From: Flavobacterium sp. AG291
Lineage (GTDB): Bacteria; Bacteroidota; Bacteroidia; Flavobacteriales; Flavobacteriaceae
Reading direction: 5' to 3'
Length of the DNA stretch: 51,410 bases
Assembly (NCBI RefSeq): GCF_003350375.1
Contig: NZ_QQAR01000021.1
Location: forward strand, 1-51,410
Part shown: in pieces, positions 46,901-51,410 of the stretch
How positions within the stretch are numbered: position 1 is the stretch's first letter
Layout of the letters: the number at the start of each line of letters is the position of its first letter
The notes under the pieces: generated by a model
What the model saw: the letters and a program-made list of their open reading frames with translations, nothing else
What the model was told of the DNA's origin: nothing
The model's database searches: none
Made by a program: the position numbers and the translations under genes

Positions 46901-49900
46901 GCAGTAATAGACGCTGTTAGTCCTGTAGGTTGAGTAAGTGTATAATTTGCTGCATCTGTACCTATTAATGTAAGGTTTGCCGTTATAGGTTTTGCAGTAC
47001 CTACATTAAAATTATTGAAAGTACCATTTCCTGTAACAGTAACATCATCACCTGATACAAGACCATTAATCTGAGAAACAGTAATGTTAGCATCAGTCGT
47101 TCTGTCATATATTTTATCTGTAGCTGTAGCATTAACAGTTAATGCCAAAGATGTAATGTTTGCTGTCAGTCCTGTAGGTTGTGTTAATGTGTAGTTTGTA
47201 GCATCTGCTCCCGATAGGGTAGCGCTGGAAGTAACCGCTATACCGGTTCCAACATTTTCAGAAGCAAATGTACCTGTACCATTTAACGTAACAGTATCTC
47301 CGCCTAATATTCCTGTAAGTGTTCCTGTTATAGTTGCTGAAGTAGTAGCATCATAAGCTTTATTTGCAACTGTTGGAGTTGCAAGTGTTAGCGTTGCAGG
47401 AAGAATGTTTCCGGTTACAGTAGGTTGTGTTAGCGTATATTTAAAGGTATCAGTACCTGTTATAGAATACTGCGCTGTAACAGGAATATTGTTTCCGGCA
47501 TCATCAGTTGTAAATGTTGCTGCTGATACTAAGTTTACATTATCACTATTAATAACACCTGATAAAATTCCGTTAGCCACTGCTGTTGTGGTTTTGTCAT
47601 AGGTCTTATCAGTTATCGTAGCATTAGAAACCGTAAGTGTTTTCGGTGTTACAGTTAACTGTTGTTGTACGGCAGGAGCAGGATTGTAACTGCTGTCGCC
47701 TGATTGATTGGCTGTAATTACAGTAGTTCCCGGATTGAGAATTGTTACTGTATTTCCATTTATTGTAGCTACTGAAGTATCAGAACTCGTATAAGTAACA
47801 TTTAAACCTGAATCGGCTGTAGCCGAAAGGTTAAAATCAGCATCACCATAAGTAACATTAGCAAGGGAATTGAATGTTATGGTTTGATCCTGAAGAGCAA
47901 TACTTGTTATATTAGCCGTAAGTCCCTGTGGCTGTTCTAAAGTATAATTAGCTATAGAGGTTCCTGTAAGGCTGTAACCTGTTACCACTACTGGAATCGC
48001 AGCTCCTGTATTAGGGTCGCTAAATGTAGCAGTTGCTCCCGTAGTATCTAAAGTTACATCATCAGGAGTTACAATACCATTCAGTACAGGTGTACCGGTA
48101 ATTGTAGCCGATGCGTTACCATCATAGGTCTTGTTGTTTATTTGTATTCCGCTAATGGTTAATTGCTTTGCTGTAATGTCTGCAGCAATTCCACTTGGCT
48201 GAGTAAGAATATATTTGCTTGCCGATGTACCTGTAAGTTGGTAACTTATAGTTAGGGGTTTCGAAGTTCCAACTGAAGAATTATTGAATGAAGCAGTATA
48301 GCTTCCTAATGCAACGTCATCAGATCCTACTATTTCAGAAGCAGTAACTGATGCTCCACTAACTGTTCCATCTGTATTTCCGTCATACGTTTTATCATTT
48401 GCAGTAATACCAGTTATAGTAATAGGTTTTGCAGTTACGGTCAATGTCCTTACTACATCTGTAGCAGCATCATAATTAACGTTTCCTGCCTGAGATGCTG
48501 TTATGTTTGTAGTTCCGTTAGCTACAATAGTTACTATATTTCCTGAAATTGTAGCAACTGAAGTATTAGAGCTTACATAAGTTATCGTTTCACCCGAAGC
48601 ACCACCGGTTGCAGTTAATGTAAAATCGCTATCGCCATAGGTTTTTGTAATATCGGAAAATGTTATTGATTGTCCTGCTTTGGCTACTGTCAAAGTACGA
48701 GTAAGGCTACTAGCATTATAGTTGTCGTTACCTGCCTGAGAGGCTGTAATAGTTGTTGTTCCTGCCCCAACTATAGTAACAGTATTTCCTGTTATAGTTG
48801 CAACATTGTTATCCGAGCTTGTATATGTTAAGGGTTGGCCAGAAGCGCCTCCGGTAGCTGTAAGGCTAAAATCGGCATCTCCGTATGTTTTAGTAATGTC
48901 GTTAAAATTACTTATAGTTTGGTTTGCCTTGTTTACTGTTAACGTACGCACCACATCAGTAGCAGCGTTATAGTTTGTATTTCCTGCCTGTGATGCCGTA
49001 ATATTTGCCGTTCCGGCTCCAACTATAGTAACAGTACTGCCAACTATAGTAGCAACCGCAGGATTTGAACTTACGTAGGTTATCGGTTCGCCAGACGAAC
49101 CGCCTGTTGCGGTAAGATTAAAATCGGCGTCACCATAATTTTTCGTGATATTTGAAAATGTAATTGTCTGATCGGCTTTGTTTACCGTTAATGATACATT
49201 ATGAGTATCAGTACCCTGGCTATTAGTTGCTGAAACTATTATGTCATATACTCCTACAGGAGTATTAGCTGCAACATTTATCTGATTGTTTGTAGTATTT
49301 AGAGTTAGCCCTGAAGGAAGACTTCCTGAAGGATTTAGAGTAGCAGATACAGTAGGAGCAGGGGAACCTGTTAAGGTATAACTGTAATTTCCTGCCGTAC
49401 CGTATGTAAATGTTTGAGTAGCATTTCCTCCTAAATCAGGTGCAGATGGGCCCGAGACAGTAACGATTATGTTAAGTGTTTTCATGTGGGAATACCCCGT
49501 ACCGGCAACACCATTACTGGTACCTCGTACAATATTTATTGTAGCTGAATTTCCGGATGTTACTGTTTGGCTTGCAGCCGGAACGTTTATATTAGGTACT
49601 GTTGTTCCACCGCTACAGCTGCTTGTTGAAGTGAAATTGACAAGTTTCGTTCCGTTTATAATAGATGAACCATTTATAAACTGGAAGTTGAAATCGTTTT
49701 TACCGGAACCACTTCTAACTGCTACTCCCGAAATAGAAGTCACTGTAAAGCTATATCCCGGCTGAGCAGTTAATATCATCTGGATATTAGCATTTTGATT
49801 GCTTGGACTTGTAACACAAGTATTAACACCATTATAATTAATGTCAATACCTGTTACAGTATTTTCTACTACGTTAATCCCTCTGTTAATTGTATAAGTT

Positions 49901-49980
49901 TGGGACCATGCAGTGACAGCCGTCAGAAAGAAGAGTAAAATAAAAAATTTCCGTAAGGTTTGTTGTTGTTTTAATTTCAC
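40999..49980 (-). CDS. Giant repeat adhesin (2993 aa) with YDG, MBG and Ig-like repeats, T9SS type A
   Basis: The GTG start (49978-49980) begins a signal peptide (MKLKQQQTLRKFFILLFFLT...AWSQ). Order, N to C: unique beta domain; three YGDADF-type Ig-like repeats (VATI..VTIVGAGT..ITASQAGN); two YDG repeats (KTYDGNT...); a fourth YGDADF unit; seven more YDG-type repeats; one MBG-like repeat (KAKAQGAANPALTVSYSGF); a beta-sandwich (MLLGWNFTGE...); putative-Ig units; an Ig-like domain (YGPYCSGTENIVDIAY); twelve roughly 72-aa Ig-like units, each usually with two Cys; and a type A sorting tail (YFPNPVTDRLQITS...KTVRIVRKK). It is expected to be T9SS-secreted and surface-attached, a filamentous adhesin. 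No enzyme motif is seen. Confidence 0.9.
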   Translation of the reverse strand: MKLKQQQTLRKFFILLFFLTAVTAWSQTYTINRGINVVENTVTGIDINYNGVNTCVTSPSNQNANIQMILTAQPGYSFTVTSISGVAVRSGSGKNDFNFQFINGSSIINGTKLVNFTSTSSCSGGTTVPNINVPAASQTVTSGNSATINIVRGTSNGVAGTGYSHMKTLNIIVTVSGPSAPDLGGNATQTFTYGTAGNYSYTLTGSPAPTVSATLNPSGSLPSGLTLNTTNNQINVAANTPVGVYDIIVSATNSQGTDTHNVSLTVNKADQTITFSNITKNYGDADFNLTATGGSSGEPITYVSSNPAVATIVGSTVTIVGAGTANITASQAGNTNYNAATDVVRTLTVNKANQTISNFNDITKTYGDADFSLTATGGASGQPLTYTSSDNNVATITGNTVTIVGAGTTTITASQAGNDNYNASSLTRTLTVAKAGQSITFSDITKTYGDSDFTLTATGGASGETITYVSSNTSVATISGNIVTIVANGTTNITASQAGNVNYDAATDVVRTLTVTAKPITITGITANDKTYDGNTDGTVSGASVTASEIVGSDDVALGSYTASFNNSSVGTSKPLTISYQLTGTSASKYILTQPSGIAADITAKQLTISGIQINNKTYDGNASATITGTPVLNGIVTPDDVTLDTTGATATFSDPNTGAAIPVVVTGYSLTGTSIANYTLEQPQGLTANITSIALQDQTITFNSLANVTYGDADFNLSATADSGLNVTYTSSDTSVATINGNTVTILNPGTTVITANQSGDSSYNPAPAVQQQLTVTPKTLTVSNATITDKTYDKTTTAVANGILSGVINSDNVNLVSAATFTTDDAGNNIPVTAQYSITGTDTFKYTLTQPTVTGNILPATLTLATPTVANKAYDATTSATITGTLTGILGGDTVTLNGTGTFASENVGTGIAVTSSATLSGADATNYTLTQPTGLTANITSLALTVNATATDKIYDRTTDANITVSQINGLVSGDDVTVTGNGTFNNFNVGTAKPITANLTLIGTDAANYTLTQPTGLTASITAKDLTVNTTATTVADKTYNNTTTATLVTPTLTGVVSGDETLVTLTGGNFVQATPGTGITVNNLSLSGTAATNYLLIQPATLTGNILPKALTITNAAAQNKVYDGNTTAVITGTLSGIIGTETVTFSGTGTFASENVANGITVTSSNTLSGTDATNYTLTEPLGLTANITAKQLNVTATALDKTYDQTTNATVNNAQLVASGIIVGDDVALTATTVSGTFANSGAGNNKNVTANFTLQGIDAANYTIASQTFQASITPLALTVDTSAATVAQKTYDATTNGAVINGATLNGVIAGDNVNTTGVYASANVGTGIAVTLSLSGSSAANYTLTQPTPGLSGEIIKKTLTVTADNKAKAQGAANPALTVSYSGFAGGQTAATASGFVSPTLTTNAVAGSPVGAYAINITGGSADNYSFILNDGWLVINPAAVTPSMLLGWNFTGESSPATSNADISNTNLDSSKTLTRGSNAVSSTASNSFRTVGFKNEGIAVTNNDYFEFSISSNETYQLNLSSISAILDGTVSFGASPGVSNQFAYSIDGTNFTLIGSPSMTIMNAAGDAMSINVDLSGVTALQNVQPNTLIKFRFYASGQTTTGGWGFNSPSSTDYGLAVYGSLSAAPVAPQITSTLAANSFVGDSEIYQITASGTPVIALSATNLPTGATIDNNGLITFDGTTPAGVYNINLKATGYYGTDSKVLAYTINKLDQFLTFSPDPIPNKFDNDAPFSINVSNSAPLGVNYSSSDTSVATITQDGTITITGVGTVNITASNTGDTTYNAVSITRALTVLPAPQITATPASISFTAVQGQGPSAATQLTSLNAINLLPASGDITLTTSAGFELAMGIGSYGTTGSFTYTGAAVNQTNPQIFVRFAAGQTQGTYNGTLTISGGNGTIQVPLTAIVDPAPAINTTNVAYGPYCSGTENIVDIAYTVQGTFSSGSFYVQHSDATGTFPNDFSNIISTSSNTSPIQATLPPTLVAGNYRVRIVHLSSGLVLTTSINDSGNDIVINTTTAPTATALSFCNAATVAQLTATGTNLKWYATANGGAELASTEPVTTGNYFVSQTLNNCESTRTQVAVTVNVTPAPTATALTFCNAATVAQLTATGTNLKWYAAANGGTELASTEAITTGNYFVSQTLNNCESTRTQVAVTLNVTPAPTATALSFCNAATVAQLTATGTNLKWYATANGGAELASTEPVTTGNYFVSQTLNNCESTRTQVAVTVNVTPAPTATALTFCNAATVAQLTATGTNLKWYATANGGTELASTEAVTTGNYFVSQTLNNCESTRTQVAVTVNVTPAPTATALTFCNAATVAQLTATGTNLKWYAAANGGTELASTEAITTGNYFVSQTLNNCESTRTQVAVTLNVTPAPTATALTFCNAATVAQLTATGTDLKWYAAANGGNELAFTEAVATGNYFVSQTLNNCESTRTQVAVTLNVTPAPTATALTFCNAATVAELTATGTNLKWYAAANGGTELTSTEAVATGNYFVSQTLNNCESTRTQVAVTLNVTPAPTATSLSFVNEAIVADLTASGTNLKWYATSTGGSELADTTPLASGSYFVSQTINGCESSRTEVIVTITIEIPTPPAPVATDLEFCNAATVADLTAEGTDLKWYDIATGGIELSLNNELSTGSYFVTQTVNGVESERTEIEVTINVTALPEVMPLTFCQIANTADLTATGTNLKWYTTDSGNTEITENIPLANGNYYVSQTINGCESARALVPVTINVTALPIAEDQIFCEGATIAELTATITGENLSIYESLTAETPLSENTVMTAASYFVSQTINGCESQLKEVVVTIHSTDAPVGNTEQIFTEEEHTVADLVAEGQNIKWYATEAAALAGENALPETTVLTSETTYFATQTIDGCESNSVLAVTVTLTLGRDDVTKFSFSYFPNPVTDRLQITSEEYLTAVKVFSLTGQLVIDKQMDTQNAIIDMSNLESGVYILKLNFEDVEKTVRIVRKK
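42364..43875 (-). repeat. Seven tandem near-identical 216-bp units in the adhesin gene
   Basis: The period is exactly 216 bp (72 aa), starting with the codons for PTATAL. Units 1 and 3 (N-terminal numbering) look identical in DNA over the portions compared, and units 2 and 5 differ at only a couple of bases, while units 8-12 further C-terminal diverge strongly. This indicates recent duplication or gene conversion and likely copy-number variation. Confidence 0.92.
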
Positions 49981-50110
49981 GTGTGTAATTTTTGATTAGT
50001 AATTGTTTTTGTGTGTGTTGATTTTCAGTGGGATACAAAAATGACGCTCACATGTTAATTAGGGGTGTTGTTTCTATCAACTGTCTGTTAGAAATATGTT
50101 ATCCATATTA

Positions 50111-50145
50111 AAAAAAGTAACCCTGTGTGTAAACACAGGGTTAGA
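50111..50145 (-). terminator. Terminator after the endonuclease I gene
   Basis: AACCCTGTGT (50119-50128) pairs with ACACAGGGTT (50133-50142) across a 4-base loop. Read on the minus strand it is followed by a T-run. Confidence 0.88.
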
Positions 50146-50186
50146 TGTTAATGAAAACTATTAAAAAAAACTACCTAAATTCTTTG

Positions 50187-51215
50187 CTATTGCTTGATAA
50201 CCCTAAAGGTTTTGCCCGAGTATTCATTACTTATTTTTATAAAATACAATCCGGCTGCATAATTTGTCAGGTCGATGCTGTTTTGGGTTAGTTCAGATTT
50301 TATAAGTTGTCCTACATTATTGTAGACAGTATAACTTTTTGCTTCCTGTACATTGTTTATATATACTATTCCGGTGGTTAGGGTAGGATAGAGGGTTATG
50401 TTTTCGGCAACAAAATCTTCATTGCTTAGCAGTCCCCATTTATCTTCAGCTTCGGGTCCGTTCCATATACGTGTTGCCAGATAAGGATTGTCAATAAACG
50501 GATTTCGATTTCCCTGCATATTTTGCAAAACAGTATTTCTATTCATTTCATATTGACTAACAGGATCTTCTTCATTCCATTCCAAAAATATATTTGGCAT
50601 ATCTGCACTAAAAGTAGCACTGCCGGAGCCTACAATTACTGCCTGACACTGTGTTGGATATCTTAAGTACATATACATCATCATTCTGGCTACATCTCCT
50701 TTCCATTCGTCACCAGGATAAAAATAACCTCCGGTTATTACAGCTGCATTGCCTGAACCATCAGCAAAACGGTTGTTTCCTCTGTCGTTATTCATGTCTG
50801 AGTCAATAGCTCTTAAATGATGAGCATCTGCCCCAGGACCTACATATTCCAGATTTGGAGTACCAAGAGAGCGTGGAAACACATGTTCTCTTACCCAAAG
50901 CCCATCGCAACTGGTAGTATGACAGCTTAGGTTTTTATTTCTTGTTCTGTCATTATCATTGTTGGAATCAGTATCATTATAACCATAGATCAGAAAAACA
51001 TTGTTTGCGTTATCAGGATCCAGGTCAGATTGTTTTAGAGCATCCCATACCTCAGGGGTATATGTCAGTTCATTTGTATGTGTTGTTGTTATTAATGTCG
51101 AAAGCTGGTTTTTCAAAGTATTGCCTGTCTGGCTAAAGTCAATGGTATTATAGTAAGCAGGTATTTGCGCCAGGCAGTAAACAGGAAATAAAAGAGCAAT
51201 TAAAAATTTATTCAT
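50187..51215 (-). CDS. Secreted endonuclease I family nuclease with T9SS type A tail
   Basis: 342 aa. Signal peptide (MNKFLIALLFPVYCLAQ), then an EndA/NucM-type nuclease domain (about 20-255). Active-site motifs are REHVFPRS (H111), ADAHHLRAID (H132/H133) and NNDRGNNRF (N142-N147), with WKGDVARMMMYMYLRYP in the later helix. A type A sorting domain ends the protein (about 268-342: ITLYPTLTTGIVYINN, YTVYNNVGQLIKSE, YAAGLYFIKIS). It degrades extracellular DNA or RNA non-specifically. It starts 25 bp after the stop of the upstream type B gene, so the two are probably co-transcribed. Confidence 0.93.
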   Translation of the reverse strand: MNKFLIALLFPVYCLAQIPAYYNTIDFSQTGNTLKNQLSTLITTTHTNELTYTPEVWDALKQSDLDPDNANNVFLIYGYNDTDSNNDNDRTRNKNLSCHTTSCDGLWVREHVFPRSLGTPNLEYVGPGADAHHLRAIDSDMNNDRGNNRFADGSGNAAVITGGYFYPGDEWKGDVARMMMYMYLRYPTQCQAVIVGSGSATFSADMPNIFLEWNEEDPVSQYEMNRNTVLQNMQGNRNPFIDNPYLATRIWNGPEAEDKWGLLSNEDFVAENITLYPTLTTGIVYINNVQEAKSYTVYNNVGQLIKSELTQNSIDLTNYAAGLYFIKISNEYSGKTFRVIKQ

Positions 51216-51235
51216 TATGTATTTATTGAGTATAT

Positions 51236-51307
51236 ATTCTTATCTCTTCAGTGAGAAATGCGATTTGAATTCACGTATCACGGTTGTTGTTCCGTCATAT
51301 TCAGGGT
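51236..51307 (-). repeat. Inverted near-identical copy of window bases 1-72
   Basis: Base p at the window start pairs with base 51308-p here for p = 1 to 72, with mismatches only at p = 5 and p = 41. Both copies encode the final residues of type B sorting domains. The upstream extent of the repeat is outside the window for the first copy. Confidence 0.9.
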
Positions 51308-51410
51308 AGGTTACCGTAAACCAGTAGTCGGTTGCCGGTACCTGTACACCGTTGAAGGTACCATCCCATCCCTCACTGTCAGGGCTGATCTGTTTGATCA
51401 GTTTGCCGTA
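51240..51410 (-). CDS. C-terminal end of a T9SS type B sorting-domain protein (partial)
   Basis: 56 codons plus stop are present; the gene continues beyond the window. The frame shows YGKLIKQI, SEGWDGTFNGVQVPATDYWF and YPEYDGTTTVIREFKSHFSL, then KR, the complete second half of the gliding-motility-associated C-terminal domain. The last 72 bases (to 51236) match the window start in inverted orientation with two mismatches. It lies immediately upstream of, and probably in operon with, the endonuclease I gene. Confidence 0.88.
   Translation of the reverse strand, partial: YGKLIKQISPDSEGWDGTFNGVQVPATDYWFTVTYPEYDGTTTVIREFKSHFSLKR

Overview
The window looks like chromosomal DNA of a member of the Bacteroidetes, most likely a Flavobacteriaceae species close to Flavobacterium. 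The evidence is low GC, many proteins ending in type IX secretion (T9SS) sorting domains, a TonB receptor with a carboxypeptidase-like N-terminal domain, fused CcoN-CcoO and CusA-TolC proteins, and promoters with the Bacteroidetes -7 element TAnnTTTG. I saw no rRNA, tRNA, transposase gene, prophage or CRISPR array.

Layout. 1-68: tail of a T9SS type B protein, then a terminator. 228-3053: secreted GH2 glycosidase. 3184-9494: small exported protein followed by a complete AcrAB-TolC-type RND pump. 9683-12861: AI-2E-family permease, a small double-CxxC membrane protein and a secreted protein with a carboxypeptidase-like domain. 13042-25649: micro-oxic respiration block with an uncharacterised 604-aa protein, an FNR-type regulator, CcoI copper ATPase, ccoS-ccoNO-ccoQ-ccoP-ccoG-ccoH, a TauE/SafE/DsbD-like membrane protein and hemN. 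25889-31872: small His-rich exported protein, CusA fused to a TolC-like protein, and a CusB adaptor. 32007-37542: DUF5689 lipoprotein and TonB receptor, divergent from an exported endonuclease/exonuclease/phosphatase. 37598-51410: minus-strand run of T9SS cargo (choice-of-anchor L protein, small type A protein, 2993-aa repeat adhesin, endonuclease I, and the tail of another type B protein).

The most coherent signal is a small FNR-type regulon. Four promoters (before the 604-aa gene, ccoI, ccoS and hemN) carry a TGAT-N4-ATCA-like dyad exactly 23 bp upstream of a TAnnTTTG-like -7 element. This centres the dyad near -41, the classic class II activator position. The site before ccoI also overlaps the expected -33 region of the divergent regulator gene, which suggests autorepression. 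The regulator keeps Cys residues comparable to the FNR Fe-S ligands. This links the 604-aa protein of unknown function to micro-oxic respiration and anaerobic haem synthesis.

Other notable points: both RND operons are preceded by a small exported protein whose promoter -7 element lies almost on the start codon (near-leaderless); the adhesin contains seven near-identical 216-bp units; and the window begins and ends with inverted, nearly identical copies of a T9SS type B C-terminal coding end. All functions are inferred from reading the sequence; no database search was run.
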